The notes below the pieces were generated by a model. The model was not told the origin of the DNA. It did no database searches and saw only the letters and a list, made by a program, of their open reading frames with translations. This document shows, piece by piece, positions 1 to 8,694 of a DNA stretch of 64,000 nt. This DNA is from Xanthomonas sp. Leaf148 (GTDB lineage: Bacteria; Pseudomonadota; Gammaproteobacteria; Xanthomonadales; Xanthomonadaceae), in NCBI RefSeq assembly GCF_001423585.1, contig NZ_LMOP01000008.1, forward strand, positions 110,721-174,720. The letters run 5' to 3'. Within the stretch, counting starts at the first letter, position 1, and each line of letters opens with the position of its first letter. Both the position numbers and the translations under genes were made by a program.

Positions 1-143
1 ATCTGGCGCAGGTCCGGCGAGCCGTAGGCGCGCAGCAGCAAGGCATCGCGTGCGGCAGTGTCGGCAGGCAAGTCGTCGGCCAGAAAAAAGCCGCCCTTGG
101 AGGTGCCGCCGCGCATCCACATCGCGCGCACCTGCTCAGACAT
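1..143 (-). CDS. galD: 4-oxalomesaconate tautomerase (GalD/PrpF family), N-terminal part only
   Basis: This is the first 47 codons of a gene that continues beyond the left edge. The translation opens with [20 protein letters not shown]. The R-G-G-T-S-K-G stretch is the N-terminal signature of the PrpF/GalD family of diaminopimelate-epimerase-fold isomerases. GalD converts the keto to the enol form of 4-oxalomesaconate in gallate/protocatechuate 4,5-cleavage catabolism. Its ATG overlaps the end of the upstream galC gene by 8 bases (ATGTCTGA), so the two are translationally coupled. The pairing with a CHA aldolase favours GalD over PrpF (2-methylaconitate isomerase of propionate metabolism), but the fragment alone cannot separate them. 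Confidence 0.8.
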   Translation of the reverse strand, partial: MSEQVRAMWMRGGTSKGGFFLADDLPADTAARDALLLRAYGSPDLRQ

Positions 144-807
144 AGCGCAGCCCCTTGGCCGCCAAACGCTCGCGCATGGCGTAGATATCCAGGCCCAGTT
201 CGCCGCGCGCCAGACGTTCGCGCTTGATCAGTTCGCGCGCTTCGCGGGCCTGCGCTTCGGCCAGCACGTCGGCCGCGGTGGCGCGCGGCACCACGCACAC
301 GCCATCGTCGTCGGCCACCACCACATCGCCGGGCTGGATCAGTTGCCCGGCGCAGACCAGCGGTACGTTGACCGAGCCCAGCGTCTCCTTGATGGTGCCC
401 TGCGCGCAGATGGCGCGGCTCCAGGCAGGGAACTGCATGGCGGTGAGGTCGCGCACGTCGCGCACGCCGGCATCGATGATCAGCCCGCGGCAGCCGCGTG
501 CCTGCGCCGAGGTGGCCAGCAAATCGCCAAAGTAGCCGTCGCAGCAGTCGCTGGTGGGCGCCACCACCAGCACGTCGCCGGGCTGCAACTGTTCGATGGC
601 CACATGCATCATCCAGTTGTCGCCGGGCGGCAACGACACCGTGACCGCGGTGCCGGCGATGCGGCAGCCGGCGTAGATCGGGCGCAGCCGGTGGTGCAAC
701 AGACCGCTGCGGCCCTGCGCCTCGTGCACGGTGGCCACGCCGGCCTGTGCCAGCCCGTCAACGAGGGCGATCGGGGTGCGCGCAACCTGGGTGACGACCT
801 GACTCAT
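136..807 (-). CDS. galC: 4-carboxy-4-hydroxy-2-oxoadipate aldolase, RraA-like fold (GalC/LigK)
   Basis: The 223-residue protein is of the RraA/DlpA-like class II aldolase family. It is expected to cleave 4-carboxy-4-hydroxy-2-oxoadipate to pyruvate and oxaloacetate, the last step of gallate/protocatechuate 4,5-cleavage. Visible family features are the glycine-rich [14 protein letters not shown] segment with the R-D metal/substrate residues and the [13 protein letters not shown] block near the C terminus. A start 16 codons upstream is open, but the ATG at 807 has an AGGA-type ribosome site at the right distance and matches the family N terminus. It overlaps galD and is divergent from a LysR-type gene, the usual setting for an inducible aromatic catabolic operon. 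Confidence 0.85.
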   Translation of the reverse strand: MSQVVTQVARTPIALVDGLAQAGVATVHEAQGRSGLLHHRLRPIYAGCRIAGTAVTVSLPPGDNWMMHVAIEQLQPGDVLVVAPTSDCCDGYFGDLLATSAQARGCRGLIIDAGVRDVRDLTAMQFPAWSRAICAQGTIKETLGSVNVPLVCAGQLIQPGDVVVADDDGVCVVPRATAADVLAEAQAREARELIKRERLARGELGLDIYAMRERLAAKGLRYV

Positions 808-859
808 CCATCCATCCTCGTTAGTACTGCGCCGAGTCTGAGCGGCGAGAGTCAATCAG

Positions 860-876
860 CTCAAGATTCATTTGAG
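860..876. promoter_or_regulatory. Inverted repeat CTCAA-N7-TTGAG, candidate LysR-type operator
   Basis: A perfect 5-bp inverted repeat (CTCAA, 7-nt spacer, TTGAG) sits midway between the divergent galC and LysR-type genes. Size and position fit an LTTR box serving both promoters. Binding is inferred from position and symmetry only. Confidence 0.45.
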
Positions 877-908
877 GTATGCGTATTGATTTTGCTTATA
901 GTTAGAGC

Positions 909-2219
909 ATGCTGCCGATGCCCGAGCCGAACCTGCGTCATCTGTATGCCCTGGTCGTGGTGCACCGGCTGGGCAGCATCAGCGCGGCCGCGCCGCAGGT
1001 GAATCTGTCGCAGCCGGCCTTGACCCAGGCGGTCGCGCGCCTGGAACAACAACTGGGCGTGCGGCTGTTCGAGCGTCAGCCTGGCGGCATGGCCGCCACC
1101 GAGGCTACCCAGCTGGTGGTGCCGCGGATCGAGCGCGCCTTGGCGCATCTGGGCCGGGGCATCCTGGTTGCGCGGCGTGCGCTGCGGCTGCCGGCGCGCC
1201 CCGGTCTGGAGCGACGGGTGTCGTTGGGCCAGCTGCAGGCGCTGGTGGCGGTGGATGTGGCAGGCAGCTATTCGCTGGCTGGGGTGCAGCTGGGTGTGTC
1301 GCAGCCGGCGGTCTACCGCGCGGTGCAGGCGCTGGCCGATGTGATCGAGGTGCCGCTGACCATGCGCCGCGGCAAGGCGATGCAGCCCACGCCGGTGGCG
1401 GAGCGGCTGCTGCGCCAGGTGCGGCTGGCGCTGGCGGAGGTACGCGCCGCGCTCGATGAAGTAGCCGCCCTGCGCTCGCAGCATGCCGGGCGGGTGGTGG
1501 TGGGGGTGATGCCGCTGGCGCGGGCGATCCTGTTGCCGCAGGCGTTGGCGCGGTTTGCGCGTGCGCACCCGGCCGCCAGCATCAGCGTGGTGGAAGGCCC
1601 GTATGCGGAGTTGCTGGCGCATCTGCGCGAGGGCGGGCTGGATCTGCTGATCGGTGCGTTACGCGACCCGCTGCCGGTGCGCGACGTGCTGCAGGAGCCG
1701 CTGTTCGACGACGAGCCGGTGATCGTGGCGCGCAGCGGGCACCCGTTGGCCGGCAAGGCGTACGCGTTTGCGCAGCTGCTCGACTACCCATGGGTGATGG
1801 CCGCGGCGGGCACGCCGGTGCGCGAGCGCTGGGAACGTATGTTCCGCGATCGGCAGCTGGAGCCGCCGCCGTTGCGCATCGAATGCGGCGCCGAGCTGAC
1901 CGTGCGCGGCCTGTTGCTGGAAGACGATTGGTTGACCCTGATGTCGCGCGACCAGTTCCTGTTCGAGCGCCGCGCCGGCCTGCTGCGCGAGATCGGCAGC
2001 GCCGGGCCGCGTTTGCGTCGGCAGATCGGCATGACCACGCGCAGCGACTGGCACCCCACGCGCGCGCAGACCGCCTTCGTGCAGACGCTGCGGCAGGTGT
2101 GCGCCGAGCGCGTGCATCCGGCAGCGGCAGATGCCGGCCCGTTTCGCCATTGCATCCAACCGGTGGGGACCGCGTCGTTGCGTTTACCCGCGGCCGGGTC
2201 AGAATCGGCTTCCTCATGA
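909..2219 (+). CDS. LysR-family transcriptional regulator with two N-terminal HTH domains
   Basis: The protein has 436 residues, about 130 more than a normal LysR-type regulator (around 300). The excess is a second winged helix-turn-helix. HTH 1 spans about residues 8-75 (LSQPALTQAVARLEQQLG). HTH 2 spans about residues 100-175 (VSQPAVYRAVQAL). A periplasmic-binding-protein-like effector domain follows from about residue 195 (RVVVGVMPLARAILLP) to 405. It is divergent from galC/galD, so the likely role is aromatic-acid-responsive control of that operon. ATGs at 909 and 918 are both possible and neither has a strong ribosome site. The last 30 residues look unstructured. Tandem-HTH LysR proteins occur in some aromatic catabolic clusters; the inducer here cannot be told. 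Confidence 0.85.
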   Translation: MLPMPEPNLRHLYALVVVHRLGSISAAAPQVNLSQPALTQAVARLEQQLGVRLFERQPGGMAATEATQLVVPRIERALAHLGRGILVARRALRLPARPGLERRVSLGQLQALVAVDVAGSYSLAGVQLGVSQPAVYRAVQALADVIEVPLTMRRGKAMQPTPVAERLLRQVRLALAEVRAALDEVAALRSQHAGRVVVGVMPLARAILLPQALARFARAHPAASISVVEGPYAELLAHLREGGLDLLIGALRDPLPVRDVLQEPLFDDEPVIVARSGHPLAGKAYAFAQLLDYPWVMAAAGTPVRERWERMFRDRQLEPPPLRIECGAELTVRGLLLEDDWLTLMSRDQFLFERRAGLLREIGSAGPRLRRQIGMTTRSDWHPTRAQTAFVQTLRQVCAERVHPAAADAGPFRHCIQPVGTASLRLPAAGSESASS

Positions 2220-2232
2220 GAACGGAGCGCTG

Positions 2233-3651
2233 ATGCTGCCCGACTGGTTGCAAGGGACCTGGCTGTTGGCGCTGGACTGGGTGATCCGCCTGGCCGCGCT
2301 GCTATGGATTCCCACCCGCACCACGCCTGGCGCGGCGCGCAGCTGGTTGCTGCTGATCGGCTTTGTGCCGGTGGTCGGCCTGCCGCTGTATCTGTTGCTC
2401 GGCCACCCGTGGTTGTCGCGGCTGCGCGTGGAGCGGCAGGCCACCGCCTCGCAGGTGATTCGCGAACAGCAGCTGCCGTTGCATGCGCTGCGCTGGACGC
2501 CGCCGCCCGATACCAGCAGCGCCGAGGTGGTGCCGCTGATCGAACGGCAGGGCGACTTCATGCCCACCTTGGGCAATGCGGTGGAATTGCTCGATGACTA
2601 CGCGCAGTCGCTGCAGGCGTTGATCGTCGCGATCGATGCGGCCGAAAAGCGCGTGCATCTGCTGTATTACCTGATGTTCGACGATGCGGTGGGCGATGCG
2701 GTGGTGGCAGCGCTGCAGCGGGCAAGCGCGCGCGGCGTGCGCTGCCGCGTGCTGCTCGATGCGGTGGGCGCCAAGCGCGGCCTGCGGCGCTATCGCAAGC
2801 GGCTGCAGGCCGACGGCATCGAGGTGCTGGCGGTGCTGCCCGGTGGGCTGCGCTGGCGCCGCAGCGGGCGCATGGATCTGCGTAATCACCGCAAGATTGC
2901 GGTGATCGACAACCAGGTGGGTTTTGTCGGCTCGCAGAATCTGGCCGACGCCGGCTTCATCGACGGCGTGCCCAATCGCGAGCTGGTGGCGCGCGTGCGC
3001 GGGCCGGTGGTCAATCATCTGGAAGCGGTGTTCGCCAGCGACTGGTTCACCGAAACCGGGCAACGTCTGGATGTCTGGCCGGATGCGCCGGTCTGCGAGG
3101 CCAATATCGCCACCCAGTTGCTGCCCAGCGGGCCGGCGTACCCCTTCGAGAACGCGCGCGATGCGATCAATGCGGTGATCCATCTGGCGCGACGAAAAGT
3201 GGTACTGGTGACGCCGTACTTCGTGCCGGACGAGGCCTTGCTGAGCGCCTTGCGCATCGCCGCGGTCTCGGGCGTGGATGTGCAGCTGATCTTGTCCGAG
3301 CGCAACAACCAGCGTCTGGCGGCGTGGGCACAGGAAGCGTATTTCGACGAGCTGCTGCGCTGTGGGGTGAAGATTGCGCTGTACCGCCCGCACTTCCTGC
3401 ATGCCAAGCACCTGAGCATGGATGAAAACATCGCGCTGGTGGGCTCGATCAATCTGGATATCCGCTCGTTCGCGCTCAACGCCGAGATCGGCATGGTGTG
3501 CTACGACACCGGTGTGGTGCAGCGGTTGCGCGCGATCGAACAGGACTATCTGGCCAACGCACGTCAGCTGGATCTGCAACAGTGGCGGCGGCGCCCGGCC
3601 TGGCGACGCAGTCGCGAAGGCATCGCGCGGCTGGCGGATGCGTTGATGTAG
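2233..3651 (+). CDS. cls: Cardiolipin synthase, phospholipase D superfamily
   Basis: The 472-residue membrane enzyme condenses two phosphatidylglycerols into cardiolipin. Two N-terminal hydrophobic helices (about residues 7-25 and 38-57) are followed by two PLD catalytic HKD motifs: NHRKIAVID near residue 220 and HAKHLSMD near residue 392, each followed by the G-S/N motif (VGSQNLAD, VGSINLDIRS). Length and order match bacterial ClsA. An ATG-led reading frame extends 34 codons further upstream, but it runs through the end of the LysR gene. The ATG at 2233 has GGAG at good spacing and begins with the typical hydrophobic leader. The gene lies 13 bp after the LysR stop, so the two may be co-transcribed. 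Confidence 0.92.
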   Translation: MLPDWLQGTWLLALDWVIRLAALLWIPTRTTPGAARSWLLLIGFVPVVGLPLYLLLGHPWLSRLRVERQATASQVIREQQLPLHALRWTPPPDTSSAEVVPLIERQGDFMPTLGNAVELLDDYAQSLQALIVAIDAAEKRVHLLYYLMFDDAVGDAVVAALQRASARGVRCRVLLDAVGAKRGLRRYRKRLQADGIEVLAVLPGGLRWRRSGRMDLRNHRKIAVIDNQVGFVGSQNLADAGFIDGVPNRELVARVRGPVVNHLEAVFASDWFTETGQRLDVWPDAPVCEANIATQLLPSGPAYPFENARDAINAVIHLARRKVVLVTPYFVPDEALLSALRIAAVSGVDVQLILSERNNQRLAAWAQEAYFDELLRCGVKIALYRPHFLHAKHLSMDENIALVGSINLDIRSFALNAEIGMVCYDTGVVQRLRAIEQDYLANARQLDLQQWRRRPAWRRSREGIARLADALM

Positions 3652-3661
3652 TGGCCTGCGC

Positions 3662-4054
3662 TCAGTCCGGGCGCATCACCTGGAACACGTTTCCCTCCGG
3701 GTCGCGGCCGTCGTACATCTGGTAAGCGAAGCCCGCATAGCGTTTGAGTTCATCCACACGCACGCCTGCGCTGCGCAGTTGCTCGCGATGGGCGGCCAGA
3801 TCGGAGGTGATGGCGAACACCAACTTGGTGGTCGAGCCTGCCGCCGGTGCCCCGTCGGATGCGGGCGATGACGGCTGCTGTCGGTACCTGTCGCCCATCA
3901 GGTGCAGCGCCAGTTCGATCTGGCCCGCCACCAGGACGACCCACTGATCGGCGATCTCCTCGATGACGGGAAGCGCGAAGTGGGTCTGGTAGAACGCCTT
4001 GGCCGCAGCGACGTCGCGGACATAGATAATGAGCCTGACCAATGCGATGGACAT
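3662..4054 (-). CDS. VOC-family (glyoxalase/bleomycin-resistance-like) protein
   Basis: The 130-residue protein has the paired beta-alpha-beta-beta-beta modules of the vicinal oxygen chelate superfamily. Module 1 begins IALVRLIIYVRDVAAAKAFY, and module 2 ends in YDGRDPEGNVFQVMRPD, where the D-P-E-G-N block with its metal-ligand Glu is the family hallmark. Substrate cannot be predicted; the superfamily covers glyoxalases, dioxygenases and antibiotic-binding proteins. It faces the cardiolipin synthase convergently with only 10 bp between the stops. A proline/serine/alanine-rich insertion at about residues 59-74 is longer than usual. Confidence 0.85.
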   Translation of the reverse strand: MSIALVRLIIYVRDVAAAKAFYQTHFALPVIEEIADQWVVLVAGQIELALHLMGDRYRQQPSSPASDGAPAAGSTTKLVFAITSDLAAHREQLRSAGVRVDELKRYAGFAYQMYDGRDPEGNVFQVMRPD

Positions 4055-4211
4055 CCTGTGGGCCTCCCGCGGCGTTTACCGAGCGTGCGCGGCTGATCGT
4101 ACGTGCTTCTGATGCCGGGGCGCATGGCAGCCGCTCCCACCCTTGCGGCGGCGGCGACGCGCCTTCGCAGCGAGTGGTGCGGTGACTAAGGGGTCTGGTG
4201 CAGCCATCGCC

Positions 4212-4217
4212 TACAAT
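4212..4217 (+). promoter_or_regulatory. Extended -10 box TACAAT, predicted leaderless promoter
   Basis: TACAAT ends 6 nt before the ATG at 4224, which puts the expected transcription start on the A of the ATG. No ribosome-binding sequence lies between. The same geometry is seen before uvrD. Confidence 0.5.
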
Positions 4218-4223
4218 GCCGCA

Positions 4224-5618
4224 ATGAACACATCGCGTGATCCCGGCGTTGCAGCGATCGCCATCGTCGGAGGCGGCGCTTCCGGCGTGCTGGTGGCATT
4301 GCAGCTGCTGCATCAGGCGACCACGCCGCTGCAGATCGTGTTGATCGAGCCGCACCCGGTGCTGGGCGAAGGCGTGGCCTATTCCACGGCGCGGCCCGAG
4401 CATCTATTGAACGTGCCCGCCGCGCGCATGAGCGCGCTGGCCGATACGCCGCAGGATTTTGTCGACTACCTGCGCGCGCACGCATGCTGCCCGGAGCTGG
4501 ACGACGCGCAGCTGCCGCAACAGTATGTTGGGCGCAGGCATTACGCCCCGTACCTGCGCGAGCGCCTGCAGGCTGCGCGTGCAACCAGTCCTGCGACCTT
4601 GCGCGTGCACACCGCACGCGTGCAGACCCTGCAGCCCAACGCAGACGGCGCGCTGTTGCAGCTGGATGACGGACACACCATGCAGGCCACCGCCGTGGTG
4701 CTGGCGGTCGGTAACGCGCTGCGCCCGTTGCCGTTGCGTGGTGCCACCGGCCTGTCAGCGGCGCAACGGGTGGAAGCCTGGGACACCGAAGCAGTGGCCG
4801 GGTTGCCGCAAGACGCCGCCGTGTGCATCGTCGGCTCGGGGCTGAGCATGGCCGACACCGTGGTGACGCTGGCCGCGCAGGCCCATCGCGGCGCGGTGCA
4901 TGTGGTGTCGCGGCATGGTCTGCTGCCCTTGCCGCATGCGCATGGCGCTGCCGCCGACTTCGATCCACAACCATTGCTTGCCTTGTCCTTGCGCGCACGC
5001 ATGCGCGCGTTGCGCCAGCACGCGCGCGCGGCGCTGGCACAGGGGCTGCCGTGGCAGAGCGTGATGGAACGCATCCGACCATTGAGTCAGGCCTTGTGGC
5101 AGACCTTGTCGGTGGCCGATCAACGCCGTTTCCTGCGGCATGTGGTGCGCTACTGGGATGTGCATCGGCATCGCATTGCCGCGCCGGTGCATGCGCAGTT
5201 GCAGGCGATGCAGACGCGTGGGCAACTGCAATTGCATCGTGCACGGCTGGATGTGGCCTTCGAGGTAGGTGCATGCGTGCGTGTGAGTGCCGGCGCCGCC
5301 AGTGCCGGGCATGCGTTGCAGCTGGATGTGCAGACGCTGGTCAATGCCACGGGCGTTGAAATGCGCGTACAGGCGATGCGTAACCCGTTGCTGCAGCAGT
5401 TGCTGGGGCAGGGCATCGCGATGGCCGGCCCGCATGGGATCGGCGTGGACACCGCCGCCGACGGCAGCCTGCTCGATGCCGACGGGCGCGCCAACCCGCG
5501 GCTACGGGTGATCGGCAGCCTGCGGATCGGTTCGTTGTGGGAAAGCCTGGCAGTGCCGGAGTTGCGCGAACAGGCAGCGGCGATTGCGCGGGATGTGTTG
5601 GTGCAGCTGGAGCGCTGA
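4224..5618 (+). CDS. FAD/NAD(P)-binding protein (HydC/Lys-monooxygenase-like, NAD_binding_9 type)
   Basis: The 464-residue flavoprotein starts with the FAD Rossmann motif IAIVGGGASGVLVALQLL (GxGxxG). A second glycine motif, VCIVGSGLSMADTVVTLA, lies near residue 207. Between them are the EGVAYSTARPEHLLNVPAARMS segment and the conserved ATG-type block (LVNATGVEM) near residue 375. This is the architecture of the FAD-NAD(P)-binding family with poorly characterised members often annotated as hydroxyacylglutathione hydrolase-like or siderophore oxidoreductases. The substrate is unknown. An open frame extends 27 codons upstream, but the TACAAT box overlaps that stretch and supports the ATG at 4224 as a leaderless start. 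The gene stands alone, with a repeat-rich spacer downstream. Confidence 0.8.
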   Translation: MNTSRDPGVAAIAIVGGGASGVLVALQLLHQATTPLQIVLIEPHPVLGEGVAYSTARPEHLLNVPAARMSALADTPQDFVDYLRAHACCPELDDAQLPQQYVGRRHYAPYLRERLQAARATSPATLRVHTARVQTLQPNADGALLQLDDGHTMQATAVVLAVGNALRPLPLRGATGLSAAQRVEAWDTEAVAGLPQDAAVCIVGSGLSMADTVVTLAAQAHRGAVHVVSRHGLLPLPHAHGAAADFDPQPLLALSLRARMRALRQHARAALAQGLPWQSVMERIRPLSQALWQTLSVADQRRFLRHVVRYWDVHRHRIAAPVHAQLQAMQTRGQLQLHRARLDVAFEVGACVRVSAGAASAGHALQLDVQTLVNATGVEMRVQAMRNPLLQQLLGQGIAMAGPHGIGVDTAADGSLLDADGRANPRLRVIGSLRIGSLWESLAVPELREQAAAIARDVLVQLER

Positions 5619-5808
5619 TAGGCGTGTCGGCAACAGAGAAGGAGCTTGGCCGCCTTCTCCGGCCGCGACATTGGCTTCTTCGAGGGGCCAAGGCGACACA
5701 CAGCGCCGGATGAGGGGGCGAGCGAAGCCTCGGGTGACTCGCTTGGCTGCGTCTCGTGCCCTCCCCCAACCCCGGCTCCGCGCCCCGGCCTGCGCTTGCG
5801 GCGCGGGC

Positions 5809-5858
5809 GCTCCAAGGCACGCACGCACGCGCGCGGCGCGCAAGCCGTGCCTTGGAGC
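5809..5858. repeat. Hairpin with perfect 13-bp arms in intergenic repeat
   Basis: GCTCCAAGGCACG at 5809-5821 and its exact reverse complement at 5846-5858 enclose a 24-nt GC-only loop. It lies in a C-rich stretch (5640-5890) resembling dispersed Xanthomonas intergenic repeats. There is no U-tract, so it is not a standard terminator. Confidence 0.6.
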
Positions 5859-5949
5859 CCCGCAGCCGGGAGAGGGGCTCTGCCATGGCGAGCACTGCCT
5901 GATCTCTAGCAGGCGGGAAAACAATCAACCTGCTGCCTTCATCTTGCCG

Positions 5950-6180
5950 GTGTCAGAGGAATCAACGTCCTAGCTTCTCTGGTAGGCGTCAGAGCAATCG
6001 ACGTCCTGGCTTCTCAGGCAGGCGTCAGAGCAATCGACGTCCTAAGCTTCTCAGGTAGGCGTCAGAGCAATCGACGTCCCAAGCTTCTCTGGCAGGCGTC
6101 AGAGCAATCAACCTCCTAAGCTTCTCTGGCAGGCGGCAGAGCAATCAACCTCCTAAGCTTCTCTGGCAGGCGGCAGAGAA
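5950..6180. repeat. Minisatellite, seven tandem copies of a 36-37 bp unit
   Basis: The GTCAGAG (later GGCAGAG) landmark recurs at 5952, 5988, 6024, 6061, 6098, 6135 and 6172. This gives two 36-bp steps followed by four 37-bp steps. Each unit reads approximately AGCTTCTCTGGCAGGCGTCA, then GAGCAATCRACSTCCTA, with scattered substitutions. Copies are contiguous without unique spacers, so it is a VNTR-type repeat, not CRISPR. It lies in the uvrD upstream region, and the 5619-6291 spacer has no gene. Confidence 0.85.
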
Positions 6181-6291
6181 GCCAGCATCCTGCCTTCTCC
6201 CGCCTGCGGGGGAAGGTGCCCGAAGGGCGGATGGGGGCAGCAATCCCAAACCGCTTCATCGCAATCTCAGCCGCAGCGACGCCACAACCGG

Positions 6292-6297
6292 TAAAAT
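6292..6297 (+). promoter_or_regulatory. uvrD: -10 box TAAAAT, predicted leaderless promoter of uvrD
   Basis: TAAAAT ends 6 nt before the GTG at 6304, so transcription would start at the initiation codon. No Shine-Dalgarno sequence is present, which supports a leaderless GTG start. Confidence 0.5.
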
Positions 6298-6303
6298 GCG
6301 CCG

Positions 6304-8490
6304 GTGGATGTCTCTCATTTGCTCGATCATTTAAACCCCGCCCAGCGCGAGGCCGTTTCCGCGCCGCCGGGGCATTACCTCGTGCTGGCCGGCGCCGGCT
6401 CCGGCAAGACGCGCGTGCTGATCCATCGCATCGCCTGGCTCAACGAAGTCCAGGGCGTGCCCAACCACGGCATCTTTGCGGTGACCTTCACCAACAAGGC
6501 CGCCGGCGAGATGCGTCACCGCACCGACCTGCAGCTACGTAACGGCAGCCGCGGGATGTGGATCGGCACCTTCCATGGGCTGGCGCATCGGCTGTTGCGC
6601 CTGCATTGGCAGGACGCGCGGCTGCCGGAAGGCTTCCAGGTCATGGACAGCGACGACCAGCTGCGGCTGGTCAAGCGCGTGGTGCAGTCGCTGGAGCTCG
6701 ACGAGAGCAAGTATCCGCCCAAGCAGATGAGCTGGTGGATCAACGAGCAGAAGGACGAAGGCCGTCGTCCGCAGCATATCCAGCCCGAGCCCAACGACGA
6801 TTGGACCGAGGTGCGCCGGCAGGTGTATGCGGCCTATCAGGAACGTTGCGACCGCTCCGGGCTGCTGGATTTCGCAGAGCTGCTGCTGCGCGCGCACGAA
6901 CTGCTGCGCGACACCCCGGCATTGCTGGCGCATTACCGCGCTCGCTTTCGCGAAATTCTGGTGGACGAGTTCCAGGACACCAACGCCATCCAGTACGCCT
7001 TCGTGCGCGTGCTGGCCGGCGAGACCGGGCATGTGTTTGTGGTCGGCGACGACGACCAGGCGATCTATGGCTGGCGCGGTGCCAAGGTCGAGAACGTGCA
7101 GCGGTTCCTCAAGGATTTCCCCGGCGCGCAGACGGTGCGGCTGGAGCAAAACTACCGTTCCAGCGCCAATATCCTGGGCGCGGCCAATGCGGTGATCGCC
7201 CATAACCCGGACCGTATCGGCAAGCAGCTGTGGACCGATTCCGGCGATGGCGACCCGATCGATCTGTACGCGGCCTATAACGAAGTGGACGAGGCGCGCT
7301 ATGCGGTGGAGCGCGCGCGCCAGTGGGTGCGCGATGGCGGCAGCTACGGCGAAGTGGCGGTGCTGTATCGCAGTAACGCGCAATCGCGCGCGCTGGAAGA
7401 AGCACTGATTTCCGAGCAATTGCCGTACCGCGTGTATGGCGGCATGCGCTTTTTCGAGCGCGCCGAAATCAAGGATGCGCTGGCTTACCTGCGCCTGCTC
7501 ACCAACCGCAGCGACGATGCCGCCTTCGAACGCGCCGTCAATACGCCCACGCGTGGTATCGGCGACCGCACGCTGGACGAAGTGCGCCGACTGGCACGCG
7601 CCAATGCATTGTCGTTGTGGGAAGCGGCAATGCTGGCCACGCAGGAAAACAGCCTGGCCGCGCGTGCGCGCAATGCCTTGGCGACCTTCCTGAGCCTGGT
7701 CGGCCAGTTGCACGCCGAAACCGGCGAGATGGAACTGGCCGAACGCATCGACCACGTGCTGATGCGCTCGGGCCTGCGCGAGCATTGGGCCAAGGAAAGC
7801 CGCAGCGGGCTGGATTCGGAATCGCGCACCGAGAACCTGGACGAACTGGTGTCGGTGGCCTCGCGCTTCACCCGGCCGGACGACGAAGACAGCCAGGGCA
7901 TGACCGAGCTGGTTGCGTTTCTGGCATACGCCTCGCTGGAAGCCGGCGAAGGCCAGGCGCAGGCCGGCGAAGAAGGCGTGCAGTTGATGACGCTGCATTC
8001 GGCCAAGGGCCTGGAGTTTCCGATCGTGTTTCTGGTCGGCCTGGAAGATGGCTTGTTCCCGAGTGCGCGGTCGCTGGAAGAAAGCGGCCGGCTGGAAGAA
8101 GAACGGCGTCTGGCGTATGTGGGCATCACTCGCGCACGGCAGAAGCTGGTGCTGTGCTACGCCGAGTCGCGCCGCATCCATGGTCAGGACAACTACAACG
8201 TCCCGTCGCGATTTTTGCGCGAGATCCCGCGCGAGTTATTGAACGAAGTGCGCCCCAAGGTGCAGGTTTCGCGCACCGCCTCGTTGGGCGCAGCGCGTGG
8301 CGGCCCGGTGCACGGAATCGTGGAGACCGCGCCGATCAAACTCGGCGCCAACGTCGAGCACCCCACCTTCGGCGGCGGCGTGGTTGTGGATTACGAAGGC
8401 AGCGGTGCGCATGCGCGCGTGCAGGTGCAGTTCGACGAAGTCGGCGCCAAATGGCTGGTGATGGCGTACGCGAATCTGACGGTGATGTAG
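6304..8490 (+). CDS. uvrD: DNA helicase II, UvrD/Rep superfamily 1
   Basis: The 728-residue 3'-5' helicase acts in nucleotide excision and mismatch repair. It carries the Q-motif LNPAQREAV and Walker A GAGSGKTRVL (about residues 28-37). It also has motif II VDEFQDTN (about 219-226), motif III GDDDQAIYGWRGA, motif IV LEQNYRS, motif V LHSAKGLEFPIVFLVGLEDGLFP and motif VI YVGITRARQKL. The C-terminal Tudor-like region (VEHPTFGGGVVVDYEGSG) near residues 680-728 is the RNA polymerase-interacting domain of UvrD. Length matches E. coli UvrD (720). The start is a GTG placed 6 nt after a TAAAAT box; a nearby ATG at 6308 is out of frame. Confidence 0.96.
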   Translation: MDVSHLLDHLNPAQREAVSAPPGHYLVLAGAGSGKTRVLIHRIAWLNEVQGVPNHGIFAVTFTNKAAGEMRHRTDLQLRNGSRGMWIGTFHGLAHRLLRLHWQDARLPEGFQVMDSDDQLRLVKRVVQSLELDESKYPPKQMSWWINEQKDEGRRPQHIQPEPNDDWTEVRRQVYAAYQERCDRSGLLDFAELLLRAHELLRDTPALLAHYRARFREILVDEFQDTNAIQYAFVRVLAGETGHVFVVGDDDQAIYGWRGAKVENVQRFLKDFPGAQTVRLEQNYRSSANILGAANAVIAHNPDRIGKQLWTDSGDGDPIDLYAAYNEVDEARYAVERARQWVRDGGSYGEVAVLYRSNAQSRALEEALISEQLPYRVYGGMRFFERAEIKDALAYLRLLTNRSDDAAFERAVNTPTRGIGDRTLDEVRRLARANALSLWEAAMLATQENSLAARARNALATFLSLVGQLHAETGEMELAERIDHVLMRSGLREHWAKESRSGLDSESRTENLDELVSVASRFTRPDDEDSQGMTELVAFLAYASLEAGEGQAQAGEEGVQLMTLHSAKGLEFPIVFLVGLEDGLFPSARSLEESGRLEEERRLAYVGITRARQKLVLCYAESRRIHGQDNYNVPSRFLREIPRELLNEVRPKVQVSRTASLGAARGGPVHGIVETAPIKLGANVEHPTFGGGVVVDYEGSGAHARVQVQFDEVGAKWLVMAYANLTVM

Positions 8491-8694
8491 CTAGGCGATG
8501 GCGCGCTTTCTCCTCTTCCTGCAGGCAGGTGTGGCGCGCAGTTCTGGATGAGGGTGGGTCGCGGTGACGGAGCGTCATCTTCGTGTCCAGGCCTTTCCAG
8601 CACCGTATCGCGCCGTTGTGCGCTGCCCGATGCATTCGCCACAGCATTCGTGACACGCTGCGGTCGAAGCGACTGCATGAAGACACACGGCCCG

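Noticed and set aside
58..1002. Plus-strand 314-codon frame over galC
   Set aside because: It is antisense to galC and Arg/His/Ala-rich with no family match.
5950..6180. CRISPR array
   Set aside because: Repeats of 36-37 bp follow each other with no unique spacers, they drift gradually, and no cas gene is nearby.
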